From Streptomyces sp. NA04227 (GTDB lineage: Bacteria > Actinomycetota > Actinomycetes > Streptomycetales > Streptomycetaceae), in contig NZ_CP054918.1 of the NCBI RefSeq assembly GCF_013364195.1, positions 2,283,001-2,347,000 of the forward strand: a stretch of DNA of 64,000 nucleotides, read 5' to 3'. The notes beneath the pieces are model-generated. The model did no database searches. It worked only from the letters and a program-made list of their open reading frames with translations, and was not told the DNA's origin. This document shows, in pieces, positions 44,353-54,469 of this stretch. Every line of letters starts with the position of its first letter. Position 1 is the stretch's first letter. A program made the translations under genes and the position numbers.

Positions 44353-46179
44353 ATGACGGCGGGACCGGGGGCGGTCGTGGCGGTCGCAGTTGGGGGACAG
44401 AGGGGTCCAGGGGTGCGGAACAGTGCGGGCGCGGACGCGGGGCCCGAAGCGGGGCGGCTGGTCGCGGGGCGTTACCGGCTTCTCGAGCGGATCGGCGCCG
44501 GGGGCATGGGAACCGTATGGCGTGCGGGGGACGAGCTGTTGGGGCGCGATGTCGCGCTGAAGAAGCTGCACGTACCGCCGCATCTCTCGGACGGCGAGCG
44601 GGAGCGGCTGTACGAGCGGACACGGCGGGAGGCGCGCAGCGCGGCGCGGATCGCGCATCCGAACGTGATCGTGGTGCACGACGTGGTCGACGACGGCGGG
44701 CTGCCCTGCATCGTCATGGAGTACGTGCCCTCGCGCACCCTGGGCGACGTACTGAAGGAGAACGGGACGCTGTCGCCGCAGGAGGCGGCGCGGATCGGGC
44801 ACCGGACGGCCGAGGCGCTGCGGGCCGCGCACGCCGCCGGGGTGCTGCACCGTGACGTCAAGCCGGGCAATGTGCTGCTCGGCGACGGCGGGCGGGTGGT
44901 CCTGACCGACTTCGGCATCGCGGTGTCCTCCGGGGCGCCGACGCTGACCCGTACCGGCGAGATCGTCGGTTCGCTCAACTACCTTTCCCCGGAACGGGTC
45001 AAGGGCGAGACGCCCGGGCCCGCCTCGGATCTGTGGGCGCTGGGCGCGATGCTGTTCGAGGCGGTCGAGGGGCAGCCGCCGTTCCGCAGGAACACGGTCC
45101 TGGAGGCCGTGTACGCGATCGCCTCCGACCCGGTTCCGGCCCCGTACGCCGCGGGTCCGCTGACCCCGCTGATCGAGCAACTCCTCGCCAAGGAGCCGCA
45201 GTCGCGGCCGTCCGCCGAGACGGTGGAGGCCGGGCTGCGCGCGTGTGCCGCGGGGGACGGTGCCGGATTCGCGGCGGACGCCTCCGGCGGTGCGCACCGG
45301 TCCGTGCCGCAGCGAGACGGCGGCTACTGGAACGGCGCCGAGGACGACAGCAGCCGTCGCGGCAGCACCCTGCCGGACCTCGGCGGCCAGGGCGGCGCCG
45401 GGAGCGGTCCGGCGGTGGGCCGGGGCGCGGCCGCCGGTCGCAAGAGCGGCACCGTGGGCGGGCGCACGCAGCGTTCACGACGGATGCGGGTGGCCCTCGC
45501 CGCCGTCGCCGTGGTGGTGGTCCTCGCCGGAGCGGCGGGCGCCGCGGTCCTCGTCATGCGCGACGACGGTACGGAGGGGCAGGCGGCCAAGGATCCCGCT
45601 CCCGGCAACTCGTCGCCCGCTCCCGCGAGTTCGCCGCCGTCCACCTCCAAGAAGCCGGACGGTTCCGCCTCGCCGACGACGGCCGAACCCACCGGCCCGG
45701 TCGAGGAGCCGCCGCCGGTGCCCGCCGGATACCAGCTGGTGAGCGAGGAGGGCGCCGGGCTCTCGCTGCCGGTGCCGGACGGCTGGACCCGCAAGGTCCT
45801 GGAGGACGGTTCGACCGGCTTCATCGACCCCGGCGGTCTGGTCCGGCTGCAGATCGGCGCCCTGGACTTCGCCAGCTCCGACCCGCTCCAGCACTGGAAG
45901 GACGACGAGCGCAAGTCGATCGCCGAGGGCAAGCTGCCGGGGTACAAGCAGCTCCGTATGCAGGGCACGACCTTCCGCGAACTGCCCGCCGCCATCTGGG
46001 AGTTCACCTTCGAGGGCCGCGCGCGCGGCTTCCGCGCCGTCGACCTGGGCTTCGGCAAGCCGGGCGGCACCGAGTACACGGTCTACCTCTCGGCGCCGGC
46101 CCTGCAGTGGGACGAGTACAAGCCGGTCTTCGACAACGTCCTGGCGGGCCTGCGCCTGCACGAGGAACCCGGCGCGTGA
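44353..46179 (+). CDS. Membrane Ser/Thr protein kinase
   Basis: 608 aa. Kinase domain residues 40-300: YRLLERIGAGGMGTVWRA, the ATP Lys in VALKKL, catalytic HRDVKPGN (His166-Asp168), VLTDFGIA and an activation loop with TLTRTGEIVGSLNYLSPERV. A disordered linker leads to one membrane helix (MRVALAAVAVVVVLAGAAGAAVLVM). Outside the membrane a Pro/Ser/Thr-rich stalk is followed by a globular domain of about 140 residues (YQLVSEEGAGLSLPVPDGW... to VLAGLRLHEE) not of the PASTA type. It would transmit an extracellular cue to cytoplasmic substrates. The start is uncertain: a GTG at 44413 is also plausible. Confidence 0.88.
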   Translation: MTAGPGAVVAVAVGGQRGPGVRNSAGADAGPEAGRLVAGRYRLLERIGAGGMGTVWRAGDELLGRDVALKKLHVPPHLSDGERERLYERTRREARSAARIAHPNVIVVHDVVDDGGLPCIVMEYVPSRTLGDVLKENGTLSPQEAARIGHRTAEALRAAHAAGVLHRDVKPGNVLLGDGGRVVLTDFGIAVSSGAPTLTRTGEIVGSLNYLSPERVKGETPGPASDLWALGAMLFEAVEGQPPFRRNTVLEAVYAIASDPVPAPYAAGPLTPLIEQLLAKEPQSRPSAETVEAGLRACAAGDGAGFAADASGGAHRSVPQRDGGYWNGAEDDSSRRGSTLPDLGGQGGAGSGPAVGRGAAAGRKSGTVGGRTQRSRRMRVALAAVAVVVVLAGAAGAAVLVMRDDGTEGQAAKDPAPGNSSPAPASSPPSTSKKPDGSASPTTAEPTGPVEEPPPVPAGYQLVSEEGAGLSLPVPDGWTRKVLEDGSTGFIDPGGLVRLQIGALDFASSDPLQHWKDDERKSIAEGKLPGYKQLRMQGTTFRELPAAIWEFTFEGRARGFRAVDLGFGKPGGTEYTVYLSAPALQWDEYKPVFDNVLAGLRLHEEPGA

Positions 46180-46180
46180 G

Positions 46181-46213
46181 AGTGCCCCGGTCCCGCAAAG
46201 GGGCCGGGGCACT
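46181..46213 (+). terminator. 14-bp stem terminator after the kinase gene
   Basis: AGTGCCCCGGTCCC and GGGGCCGGGGCACT arms pair with one wobble around GCAAA. It starts 1 nt after the stop. Confidence 0.8.
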
Positions 46214-46291
46214 GTCACAGGCGTACGAGGGCGGCCGCCGGAGGCCACCTCACCCCGACAGCCTCAGCCCGATCACTTCACGCCGATCACT

Positions 46292-46891
46292 TCACCCCAC
46301 CCGCCGCACCGCCGCCGCGAAGGCCCCCCGGGCCAGCCGGTGCAGCAGTTCGGCGGTGGCGTCGCGGCCCGGCAGCGAGCCGGGGCGGGCCAGGTGCGGG
46401 GTGGAGTTCAGCAGGCCGAAGACGGCGTGCACGGCGGCGCGGGCGTCGGTCTCGTCGAGGTCCGCGTACACCGCGCGTACGGCCTGCACCCACAGCTCCA
46501 CGTACTGCCGCTGCAGCTGGCGGACCCGCTTGCGGTCGGCGTCGCGCAGCGTGTCGAGTTCGCGGTCCTGGATGGTGATCAGGGCGCGGTCGTCGAGGGC
46601 GAAGTCGATATGGCCCGCGAGCAGGGAGTCCAGTACGCGCTCGGGGTCGCCGTCGGCCTCCTCGGTGCGGCGTCTGCCACCGAGGAAGAGGCGCTCGCTG
46701 ATGCCGACGAGCAGCTCGGCGAGCATGGCGTCCTTGCCCGCGAAATGCCGGTACAGGCCGGGGCCGCTGATGCCGACCGCGGCTCCTATCTCGTCGACGC
46801 CGACTCCGTGGAAACCGCGCTCGGCGAAGAGACGGGCGGCTTCCCCGAGGATCTGTTCGCGACGGGTCGGGGCCTCGGCTCTGCTGGTCAT
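46292..46891 (-). CDS. TetR-family regulator of leucine catabolism
   Basis: 199 aa from the ATG at 46891. The N-terminal HTH is REQILGEAARLFAERGFHGVGVDEIGAAVGISGPGLYRHFAGKDAML; the rest is a helical effector domain. It is divergent from the accD1-accA1-hmgL-acdH operon, so repression relieved by an acyl-CoA intermediate is likely, as for related LiuR/AccR-type regulators. TACAAT lies 7 nt before this ATG on the minus strand (leaderless), which supports this start over the GTG at 46909. The expected -35 falls in the dyad at 46914-46929, so it should repress itself. Confidence 0.85.
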   Translation of the reverse strand: MTSRAEAPTRREQILGEAARLFAERGFHGVGVDEIGAAVGISGPGLYRHFAGKDAMLAELLVGISERLFLGGRRRTEEADGDPERVLDSLLAGHIDFALDDRALITIQDRELDTLRDADRKRVRQLQRQYVELWVQAVRAVYADLDETDARAAVHAVFGLLNSTPHLARPGSLPGRDATAELLHRLARGAFAAAVRRVG

Positions 46892-46913
46892 GCGGGTAAT
46901 TGTAGACACGCGG

Positions 46914-46929
46914 GTTAGCGTTCGTTAAC
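46914..46929. promoter_or_regulatory. TetR operator candidate 1
   Basis: GTTAGCGTTCGTTAAC, imperfect dyad; its complement GTTAACGAACGCTAAC matches the second site at 12 of 16 positions. It overlaps the predicted -35 of the TetR gene. Confidence 0.65.
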
Positions 46930-46941
46930 CTGATCGAAGGA

Positions 46942-46957
46942 GTTAACGCCTACTAAC
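46942..46957. promoter_or_regulatory. TetR operator candidate 2
   Basis: GTTAACGCCTACTAAC, 28 bp from the first site (centre to centre) and 55 bp before the accD1 ATG. Probably covers the accD1 promoter. Confidence 0.65.
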
Positions 46958-47012
46958 AGGACCGGACGCGATCCGCCCGGCCTTGACGGGCACGAGCAAG
47001 GGGGCTCGAACA

Positions 47013-48644
47013 ATGCAGCAGGCACCGGTGCTGAGCAGCGCCGCCGACCCGGCGTCGGAGGCCTGGCGCGCCAATGAGGCGGCGCACGAGGCACTCGGCG
47101 AGGAGCTCCGCTCCCGCCTGAACGCGGCCCGGCTGGGCGGCGGCGAACGGGCCAGGGCCCGGCACGTGGCGCGGGGCAAGCTGCTGCCGCGTGAGCGCGT
47201 GGACGCGCTCCTCGACGAGGGCTCGCCGTTCCTGGAGCTGGCGCCGCTGGCGGCCGAGGACATGTACGGCGGCGGGGCCCCGGCGGCCGGGGTGATCGCG
47301 GGCATCGGCCGGGTCTCGGGCCGCGAGTGCCTGGTGGTCGCCAACGACGCCACGGTCAAGGGCGGCACGTACTACCCGATGACCGTCAAGAAGCATCTGC
47401 GCGCCCAGGAAGTGGCCCTGGAGAACCGCCTCCCCTGCCTGTACCTGGTCGACTCCGGAGGCGCCTTCCTGCCGATGCAGGACGAGGTCTTCCCGGACCG
47501 TGACCACTTCGGGCGGATCTTCTACAACCAGGCCCGGATGTCGGGCGCGGGCATCCCGCAGATCGCGGCGGTACTCGGCTCCTGCACGGCGGGCGGCGCG
47601 TACGTCCCCGCGATGAGCGACGAGGCCGTGATCGTGCGCGGCCAGGGCACCATCTTCCTGGGCGGCCCGCCGCTGGTGAAGGCGGCCACCGGCGAGGTCG
47701 TCACGGCCGAGGAGCTGGGCGGCGGCGAGGTCCACTCGCGGGTCTCCGGTGTCACCGACCACCTCGCCGAGGACGACGCGCACGCGCTGCGGATCGTGCG
47801 CAACATCGTGGGCACCATGCCCGCGCGCGGCGAACTCCCCTGGACCGTAAGGCCGGTTGAGGAGCCGAAGGTGGACCCGCGCGGCCTGTACGGCGCGGTG
47901 CCGGTGGACTCCCGTACGCCCTACGACGTGCGCGAGGCCATCGCCCGGGTCGTGGACGGTTCGCGGTTCTCCGAGTTCAAGGCGGAGTACGGGCAGACCC
48001 TGGTGACCGGCTTCGCGCACATCCACGGGCACCCGGTGGGCATCGTCGCCAACAACGGCATCCTGTTCTCGGAGTCGGCGCAGAAGGGCGCCCACTTCAT
48101 CGAGCTGTGCGACCAGCGCGGCATCCCGCTGGTGTTCCTGCAGAACATCTCCGGCTTCATGGTCGGCCGGGACTACGAGGCGGGCGGTATCGCCAAGCAC
48201 GGCGCCAAGATGGTGACGGCCGTGGCCTGCACCCGGGTGCCGAAGCTGACGGTGGTCATCGGCGGCTCGTACGGCGCGGGCAACTACTCGATGTGCGGCC
48301 GCGCCTACTCTCCGCGCTTCATGTGGATGTGGCCCGGCGCGAAGATCTCCGTGATGGGCGGCGAGCAGGCCGCCTCGGTGCTCGCGACCGTCAAGCGCGA
48401 CCAGCTGGAGGCGCGCGGCGAAGCGTGGTCCGCCGAGGACGAGGAGAGCTTCAAGTCCCCGGTCCGCCAGCAGTACGAGACGCAGGGCAGTGCCTACTAC
48501 GCGACCGCGCGGCTGTGGGACGACGGCGTCATCGACCCGCTGGAGACCCGTCAGGTGCTCGGCCTCGCGCTGACCGCCTGCGCCAATGCCCCGCTGCCCG
48601 AAAAAGACCCCGCGGCGCCGCACTACGGCGTCTTCCGGATGTGA
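47013..48644 (+). CDS. accD1: Methylcrotonyl-CoA carboxylase beta subunit
   Basis: 543 aa. Carboxyltransferase with the methylcrotonyl type features: [63 protein letters not shown] and [25 protein letters not shown]. It carboxylates 3-methylcrotonyl-CoA in leucine breakdown, using carboxybiotin on AccA1. The ATG at 47013 is preceded by AAGGGGG at good distance; the upstream ATG at 46983 is less likely. First gene of a four-gene operon matching S. coelicolor SCO2776-SCO2779. Confidence 0.92.
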   Translation: MQQAPVLSSAADPASEAWRANEAAHEALGEELRSRLNAARLGGGERARARHVARGKLLPRERVDALLDEGSPFLELAPLAAEDMYGGGAPAAGVIAGIGRVSGRECLVVANDATVKGGTYYPMTVKKHLRAQEVALENRLPCLYLVDSGGAFLPMQDEVFPDRDHFGRIFYNQARMSGAGIPQIAAVLGSCTAGGAYVPAMSDEAVIVRGQGTIFLGGPPLVKAATGEVVTAEELGGGEVHSRVSGVTDHLAEDDAHALRIVRNIVGTMPARGELPWTVRPVEEPKVDPRGLYGAVPVDSRTPYDVREAIARVVDGSRFSEFKAEYGQTLVTGFAHIHGHPVGIVANNGILFSESAQKGAHFIELCDQRGIPLVFLQNISGFMVGRDYEAGGIAKHGAKMVTAVACTRVPKLTVVIGGSYGAGNYSMCGRAYSPRFMWMWPGAKISVMGGEQAASVLATVKRDQLEARGEAWSAEDEESFKSPVRQQYETQGSAYYATARLWDDGVIDPLETRQVLGLALTACANAPLPEKDPAAPHYGVFRM

Positions 48645-48670
48645 GTGCCGTGACGAGGGAGACCACCGCC

Positions 48671-50686
48671 ATGTTCGACACCGTGCTCGTGGCCAACCGC
48701 GGCGAGATCGCCGTACGGGTCATCCGGACGCTGCGCGCGCTCGGGGTGCGCTCGGTGGCCGTGTTCAGCGACGCGGACGCCGAGGCCCGGCACGTCCGCG
48801 AGGCCGACACCGCGGTGCGCCTCGGTGCCGCGCCCGCCGCCGAGAGCTATCTGTCCGTGGAGAAGATCCTCGCCGCGGCCCGCACCAGCGGGGCGCAGGC
48901 GGTGCACCCGGGGTACGGGTTCCTCGCCGAGAACGCGGAGTTCGCCCGCGCCTGCGAGGAGGCGGGACTGGTCTTCATCGGGCCGTCCGCCGAGGCGATC
49001 TCGCTGATGGGCGACAAGATCCGCGCCAAGGAGACGGTCCGCGCGGCGGGCGTCCCGGTGGTGCCCGGTTCCTCCGGCAGCGGTCTGAGCGACGCCCAAC
49101 TCGCCGACTCCGCACGGGAGATCGGCATGCCGGTCCTGCTGAAGCCGTCCGCGGGCGGTGGCGGCAAGGGCATGCGGCTGGTGCGGGACGCGGCCGTGCT
49201 GGACGAGGAGATCGCCGCCGCCCGGCGCGAGGCGCGGGCCTCCTTCGGCGACGACACCCTGCTCGTGGAGCGCTGGATCGACCGGCCCCGGCACATCGAG
49301 ATCCAGGTCCTCGCCGACGGCCACGGCAATGTGGTCCACCTCGGCGAGCGCGAGTGCTCGCTCCAGCGCCGCCACCAGAAGATCATCGAGGAGGCGCCCT
49401 CGGTCCTGCTCGACGAGCACACCCGGGCCGCCATGGGCGAGGCCGCCGTGCAGGCGGCGCGCTCCTGCGCCTACCGGGGCGCGGGCACCGTGGAGTTCAT
49501 CGTGCCGGGCGGCGACCCGTCCTCGTACTACTTCATGGAGATGAACACCCGGCTCCAGGTGGAGCACCCGGTCACCGAGCTGATCACCGGCCTCGACCTG
49601 GTCGAGTGGCAGCTGCGGGTCGCGGCGGGCGAGCAACTCCCGTACGCACAGGGCGACATCACGCTGACCGGGCACGCCGTCGAGGCGCGGATCTGTGCCG
49701 AGGACCCGGCGCGCGGCTTTCTGCCCTCGGGCGGCACCGTGCTCGCGCTCGACGAGCCCGAGGGCGAGGGCGTCCGCACCGACTCGGGGCTCAGCGAGGG
49801 CACCGAGGTGTCCAGCCTCTACGACCCGATGCTCTCCAAGGTCATCGCGTACGGCCCGGACCGGGCGACCGCGCTGCGCAAGCTGCGCGCCGCGCTCGGC
49901 CGTACGGTCACCCTCGGTGTGCAGACCAATGCCGGTTTCCTGCGCCGCCTGCTCGCCCATCCGGCCGTGGTGGCGGGCGAGTTGGACACCGGCCTGGTCG
50001 AGCGGGAGGCCGAGTCGCTGATCTCGCAGGAGGTCCCGGAGGCGGTGTACGAGGCGGCCGCGGCCGTGCGCGTGCGGCGGCCCGAGCCCGATGCGAACGG
50101 CTGGATCGACCCGTACGCGGCGGGCGACGGCTGGCGGCTCGGCGGCAGCCCGGCCCCGGTCACCCGGCATCTGCGGGTGCCGGGCCTGGACCCGGTGGCC
50201 CATGTGGCGCGCGGCAGCGCCGTGGTGGACGGTGACAGGGTGCACGTCACTCTGGACGGCGTCCAGCACCACTTCACGCACGCCGGTGACTGGCTCGGCC
50301 GGGACGGAGACTCCTGGCAGGTCCGCGACCACGACCCGGTCGCCGCCTCGCTGACCGGCGCCGCCCACGCGGGCGCGGACTCCCTGACCGCGCCGATGCC
50401 GGGCACCGTCACCGTGGTCAAGGTCGCGGTCGGCGACCGGGTCGAGGCGGGCCAGAGCCTGGTCGTGGTCGAGGCCATGAAGATGGAACACGTCGTCTCC
50501 GCACCCCACGCGGGCACCGTCACCGAACTCGACGTCAGCCCGGGCACCACGGTCGCCATGGACCAGGTGCTCGCCGTGGTCGAGCCGGACAGCACCGAAG
50601 GCGCCGAAAGCGACCCCTCGACCGAGGGAGCCGCACAGCAGGAGGCGGGGGGCTCCGTACCGGACGAGAAGGAGCCGGTGTCATGA
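48671..50686 (+). CDS. accA1: Methylcrotonyl-CoA carboxylase alpha subunit (biotin-containing)
   Basis: 671 aa. Biotin carboxylase residues 1-450 ([51 protein letters not shown]), a middle domain, and a C-terminal biotin carrier with EAMKMEH (Lys about 604). The middle domain (about 470-590), absent from AccA2, fits the BT domain of methylcrotonyl/propionyl carboxylases. The ATG at 48671 has AGGGAG 9 nt upstream. It overlaps hmgL by ATGA. An acidic Glu/Ser tail ends the protein. Confidence 0.92.
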   Translation: MFDTVLVANRGEIAVRVIRTLRALGVRSVAVFSDADAEARHVREADTAVRLGAAPAAESYLSVEKILAAARTSGAQAVHPGYGFLAENAEFARACEEAGLVFIGPSAEAISLMGDKIRAKETVRAAGVPVVPGSSGSGLSDAQLADSAREIGMPVLLKPSAGGGGKGMRLVRDAAVLDEEIAAARREARASFGDDTLLVERWIDRPRHIEIQVLADGHGNVVHLGERECSLQRRHQKIIEEAPSVLLDEHTRAAMGEAAVQAARSCAYRGAGTVEFIVPGGDPSSYYFMEMNTRLQVEHPVTELITGLDLVEWQLRVAAGEQLPYAQGDITLTGHAVEARICAEDPARGFLPSGGTVLALDEPEGEGVRTDSGLSEGTEVSSLYDPMLSKVIAYGPDRATALRKLRAALGRTVTLGVQTNAGFLRRLLAHPAVVAGELDTGLVEREAESLISQEVPEAVYEAAAAVRVRRPEPDANGWIDPYAAGDGWRLGGSPAPVTRHLRVPGLDPVAHVARGSAVVDGDRVHVTLDGVQHHFTHAGDWLGRDGDSWQVRDHDPVAASLTGAAHAGADSLTAPMPGTVTVVKVAVGDRVEAGQSLVVVEAMKMEHVVSAPHAGTVTELDVSPGTTVAMDQVLAVVEPDSTEGAESDPSTEGAAQQEAGGSVPDEKEPVS

Positions 50687-51633
50687 CGAACAGCGTGCGT
50701 GAACTTCCCATGGTCGTTCCCGCCGAGGGCCTGCCCGCCCGCGTCCGTGTCCACGAGGTCGGCGCGCGCGACGGACTGCAGAACGAGAAGGACGTCGTAC
50801 CGACCGCGGTGAAGGCCGAGTTCATCCGGCGCCTCGCCGGGGCCGGGCTCACCACCATCGAGGCGACGAGCTTCGTCCACCCCGAGTGGGTGCCCCAACT
50901 CGCCGACGCCGAGCGGCTGTTCGCCGAGGTCGCCGACCTCGGTGTGAACCTGCCGGTACTGGTGCCCAACGAGCGCGGCATGCAGCGCGCGCTGCCGCTC
51001 GGCGTACGGCGGATCGCCGTGTTCGCCAGCGTCACCGAGTCCTTCGCCCGGGCCAACCTGAACCGGACCGTGGACGAGACGCTCGCCATCCAGCGGGCGG
51101 TGGTGGCCCAGGCCAAGTCCGAGCACGGCGTGCACGTACGCGGCTATCTGTCGATGTGCTTCGGCGACCCCTGGGAGGGCCCGGTGCCGATCGCCCAGAC
51201 GGTCCGCGTCTGCCGGGCGATGCTCGACATGGGCTGCGACGAACTGAGCCTCGGCGACACCATCGGCGTGGCCACCCCCGGTCATGTCCGCGCCCTGCTC
51301 GCCGCCCTGAACGAGGCAGGGGTGCCCACCGGCATGCTCGGTGTGCACTTCCACGACACCTACGGGCAGGCGCTCAGCAACACCCTGACCGCACTGGAAC
51401 ACGGCGTCACGACCGTGGACGCCTCCGCGGGCGGCCTCGGCGGCTGCCCCTACGCCAAGAGCGCCACCGGAAACCTCGCCACCGAGGACCTGGTCTGGAT
51501 GCTCGACGGCCTCGGCGTGGAGACCGGGGTCGACCTCGACGAACTCATCGCCACCAGCACCTGGATGGCCGAGCAGCTCGGCCGCCCGAGTCCGTCCCGT
51601 ACCGTCCGCGCACTCTCCCACAAGGAGTCCTGA
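50683..51633 (+). CDS. hmgL: Hydroxymethylglutaryl-CoA lyase
   Basis: 316 aa. TIM-barrel lyase: metal site [13 protein letters not shown], the [12 protein letters not shown] metal histidines, and the catalytic Cys loop [15 protein letters not shown]. It splits HMG-CoA into acetoacetate and acetyl-CoA, the last step of leucine breakdown. ATGA overlap with accA1 and 4 bp to acdH show tight coupling. The enoyl-CoA hydratase step (methylglutaconyl-CoA hydratase) is not encoded in this operon. Confidence 0.92.
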   Translation: MTNSVRELPMVVPAEGLPARVRVHEVGARDGLQNEKDVVPTAVKAEFIRRLAGAGLTTIEATSFVHPEWVPQLADAERLFAEVADLGVNLPVLVPNERGMQRALPLGVRRIAVFASVTESFARANLNRTVDETLAIQRAVVAQAKSEHGVHVRGYLSMCFGDPWEGPVPIAQTVRVCRAMLDMGCDELSLGDTIGVATPGHVRALLAALNEAGVPTGMLGVHFHDTYGQALSNTLTALEHGVTTVDASAGGLGGCPYAKSATGNLATEDLVWMLDGLGVETGVDLDELIATSTWMAEQLGRPSPSRTVRALSHKES

Positions 51634-51637
51634 AGCC

Positions 51638-52801
51638 ATGTCGATCGACCATCGTCTCTCCGCCGAGCACGAAGAACTGCGGCGTACGGTCGAGGCTTTC
51701 GCCCACGACGTCGTCGCCCCGAAGATCGGCGACTTCTACGAGCGGCACGAGTTCCCGTACGAGATCGTCCGCGAGATGGGCCGGATGGGCCTGTTCGGGC
51801 TGCCGTTCCCCGAGGAGTACGGCGGCATGGGCGGCGACTACCTCGCGCTCGGCCTCGCCCTGGAGGAGCTCGCCCGGGTCGACTCCTCGGTGGCCATCAC
51901 CCTGGAGGCGGGCGTCTCCCTCGGCGCCATGCCGATCTTCCGCTTCGGCACCGAGGAGCAGAAGCGCGAGTGGCTGCCGAAGCTGTGCTCCGGCGAGATG
52001 CTCGGCGGCTTCGGCCTGACCGAGCCGGAGGCCGGTTCGGACTCCGGCGGCACCCGGACCACCGCCGTCCTCGACGAGGACACCGACGAGTGGGTGATCA
52101 ACGGCACCAAGTGCTTCATCACCAACTCGGGCACCGACATCACCGGCCTGGTCACCGTCACCGCGGTCACCGGCCGCAAGGACGACGGCCGCCCGCTGAT
52201 CTCCTCGATACTGGTGCCCTCGGGCACCCCCGGGTTCACCGTCGCCGCGCCGTACTCGAAGGTCGGCTGGAACTCCTCGGACACCCGTGAACTCTCCTTC
52301 CAGGACGTACGGGTGCCGCGCGCCAACCTGGTCGGCGAACAGGGCCGGGGCTACGCCCAGTTCCTGCGCATCCTCGACGAGGGCCGGATCGCCATCTCCG
52401 CGCTCGCCACCGGTCTCGCGCAGGGCTGTGTGGACGAGTCGGTCAAGTACGCCAAGGAGCGGCAGGCCTTCGGCAAGCACATCGGCTCGTACCAGGCCGT
52501 GCAGTTCAAGATCGCGGACATGGAGATGAAGGCCTACGCGGCCCGCCTCGCCTGGCGCGACGCCGCCTCCCGCCTCGTCCAGGGCGAGCCGTTCAAGAAG
52601 GAGGCGGCGATGGCCAAGCTGTACTCCTCCACGATCGCCGTCGACAACGCCCGCGAGGCCACCCAGATCCACGGTGGCTACGGCTTCATGAACGAGTACC
52701 CGGTGGCCCGTATGTGGCGCGACTCGAAGATCCTGGAGATCGGCGAGGGCACCAGTGAGGTCCAGCGGATGCTGATCAGCCGGGAGTTGGGGCTGGGCTG
52801 A
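51638..52801 (+). CDS. acdH: Acyl-CoA dehydrogenase (isovaleryl-CoA dehydrogenase-like)
   Basis: 387 aa. FAD-binding and substrate motifs GGFGLTEPEAGSDSGGTRT and FITNSGTD, the catalytic Glu in GYGFMNEYPVARMWRD, and RDSKILEIGEGTSEVQRM. In the leucine operon it should convert isovaleryl-CoA to 3-methylcrotonyl-CoA, the substrate of AccA1/AccD1. It ends the operon; a hairpin lies 95 bp downstream. Confidence 0.9.
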   Translation: MSIDHRLSAEHEELRRTVEAFAHDVVAPKIGDFYERHEFPYEIVREMGRMGLFGLPFPEEYGGMGGDYLALGLALEELARVDSSVAITLEAGVSLGAMPIFRFGTEEQKREWLPKLCSGEMLGGFGLTEPEAGSDSGGTRTTAVLDEDTDEWVINGTKCFITNSGTDITGLVTVTAVTGRKDDGRPLISSILVPSGTPGFTVAAPYSKVGWNSSDTRELSFQDVRVPRANLVGEQGRGYAQFLRILDEGRIAISALATGLAQGCVDESVKYAKERQAFGKHIGSYQAVQFKIADMEMKAYAARLAWRDAASRLVQGEPFKKEAAMAKLYSSTIAVDNAREATQIHGGYGFMNEYPVARMWRDSKILEIGEGTSEVQRMLISRELGLG

Positions 52802-52895
52802 GTGTCCGCCCGGGGTCCTGGGCGCCTGAGCGCCTGAGTTCTTGAGCAGTACGGCGCCGTACCGGAGCAACCGGGCTTTTACCAACGGGAGTTGA

Positions 52896-52931
52896 CCGCC
52901 CCCGTCGCCGAGTGAGTGGCGGCGGGGGCGG
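52896..52931. terminator. 14-bp stem, bidirectional terminator
   Basis: CCGCCCCCGTCGCC and GGCGGCGGGGGCGG pair with one wobble around an 8-nt loop between convergent acdH and MFS genes. Confidence 0.75.
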
Positions 52932-52939
52932 ACTCGTTG

Positions 52940-54274
52940 TCAGCTCCCGCCGCCTGCCGCGACAACGCCGCTCTTCGCGGCGGTCGTTGACGGCTCCGGG
53001 CTGGGGCCGCCCTCGCGCCGTGGTCCGGTCAGCGCGAGGACGGCCGTGGCCAGTGTGGGCAGAGCCGCCGCGACGAAGCAGAGCCAGAGCGGGCACCCGC
53101 CGAGCAGCAGTCCCGCCCCGGCGGTCCCTACCGCATACCCCGCGTTGAAGGCGCTGTTGACCCAGGTACCCACCTGGGTACGGGTTTCCGGTGTGGCGCA
53201 CTCGTCCGCGTACAGATAGGCGGTGGACAGGACCGGGGCGATGAAGATCCCCGTACAGCCCGCGGCGACGGCGAGAACGATCAGGTTGGGGGCGAGCCCC
53301 GCCGTGCCGAGCACCACCGCCAGCGCGATCGCCAGCAGGGGCAGACGCTGCGCGCTGGACAGGCGCCAGGTCCTCGCGCCGTAGAGCATCCCGCCCGTCG
53401 CGCTGCCCACGGCGATCGCGGCCTGGATCCACGCCACCGCCTCGACATGGTGACGACTGTGGGCGAAGGCGACCACCAGCAGACCCATCGCACCCGTCGA
53501 CGCTCCGAGCCCACCAGCCACCGCCGCGGGCACAAGCCAGCCCTTGCGGCGGAGGGACGCCCTGGCGGCCGCGTCCTCGGCGGCCTGCTCCTCGCCCCCG
53601 TCCGCGTCCGGGTCCCGGGCGGAACCGGGAGCGGCGGCCTTGCTCAGTACGGGCGAGGCCGCCATCGCCAAGCTGCCCACCAGCACCAGGACGGCGCTGA
53701 TGCCCACCCCGAAGGCCGGGTTGCCGAACGTGATGCACAGGCCCGCCACCAACGGCCCTGCGACATAGAGAAGTTCCTCGACGACGGTGTCCAACGAGAA
53801 GGCGCGCTGCCGCAGTTGAGGATCGGGCAGCAGCGCACTCCACAGCGCCCGCATCACCGGTCCGAGCGGCGGTGCGCAGGCCCCGGCAAGCAGGGCCAGG
53901 GCCAGCAGCGCCGAAGGCGGGACACCCGGGCTCCAGGTGGCGGCGGTCAGCGCGACGAGGACGGCCGCATACGCCACGGCAAGGACCGGGAGCACCCGGC
54001 GCGGGCCGCGCCGGTCGATCCACCGTGCGCGCAGCGGGCCCAGAGCGGAGGCGGTGAGACCGAAAGCGGCCATGGACAGGCCTGCCCAGGCGTAGGAGCC
54101 GGTCGCCCGGCTGAGCGCGACCGTCAGCGCCACGAAGACGATGCCGTACGAGAAACGGCCGGTCAGCGCGGCGAGGAAGATCCGCGGCACATCAGGCTGA
54201 CGGAGCACCGCGGAGTACGAAGGGGCCTTGTGGACAAGGGAGTTCAAGGCAGGGGTCTTCGACGCGGAAGACAT
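52940..54274 (-). CDS. MFS transporter, 12-helix efflux type
   Basis: 444 aa from the ATG at 54274, with GAGGAA 6 nt upstream. Twelve hydrophobic helices in two halves separated by an acidic cytoplasmic loop (SARDPDADGGEEQAAEDAAARASLRRKG). The motif A position is ARWIDRRGPRRVLP. Substrate unknown; probably a small-molecule exporter. It sits with the FAD oxidase gene between the leucine operon and desE, and neither belongs to the S. coelicolor order there, so both may be an insertion. Confidence 0.82.
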   Translation of the reverse strand: MSSASKTPALNSLVHKAPSYSAVLRQPDVPRIFLAALTGRFSYGIVFVALTVALSRATGSYAWAGLSMAAFGLTASALGPLRARWIDRRGPRRVLPVLAVAYAAVLVALTAATWSPGVPPSALLALALLAGACAPPLGPVMRALWSALLPDPQLRQRAFSLDTVVEELLYVAGPLVAGLCITFGNPAFGVGISAVLVLVGSLAMAASPVLSKAAAPGSARDPDADGGEEQAAEDAAARASLRRKGWLVPAAVAGGLGASTGAMGLLVVAFAHSRHHVEAVAWIQAAIAVGSATGGMLYGARTWRLSSAQRLPLLAIALAVVLGTAGLAPNLIVLAVAAGCTGIFIAPVLSTAYLYADECATPETRTQVGTWVNSAFNAGYAVGTAGAGLLLGGCPLWLCFVAAALPTLATAVLALTGPRREGGPSPEPSTTAAKSGVVAAGGGS

Positions 54275-54469
54275 CGGAATGTTCCTCACGAATGTGGTGC
54301 CCGGCGGACGGGCACGAAAGTGTGCGGGCATCGCTCAAGGCGCGGGTCCGTATCGGACGGACCGGCCTCGGCTCTTGCCTACGCACACAGAAGGAACATG
54401 CCGAGGAGTCTATGGCCTCCCCCGGCAGCACGCGAGCGTTCTGCCGACATCGGGGGCGCGGTCAGCGGT

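Noticed and set aside
46983..47012. Upstream ATG for accD1
   Set aside because: The ATG at 47013 has a well spaced AAGGGGG, and the ten extra residues are not typical of the family.
54192..54431. Possible small ORF upstream of the second MFS gene
   Set aside because: Overlaps the MFS start in another frame and has no domain or ribosome site.
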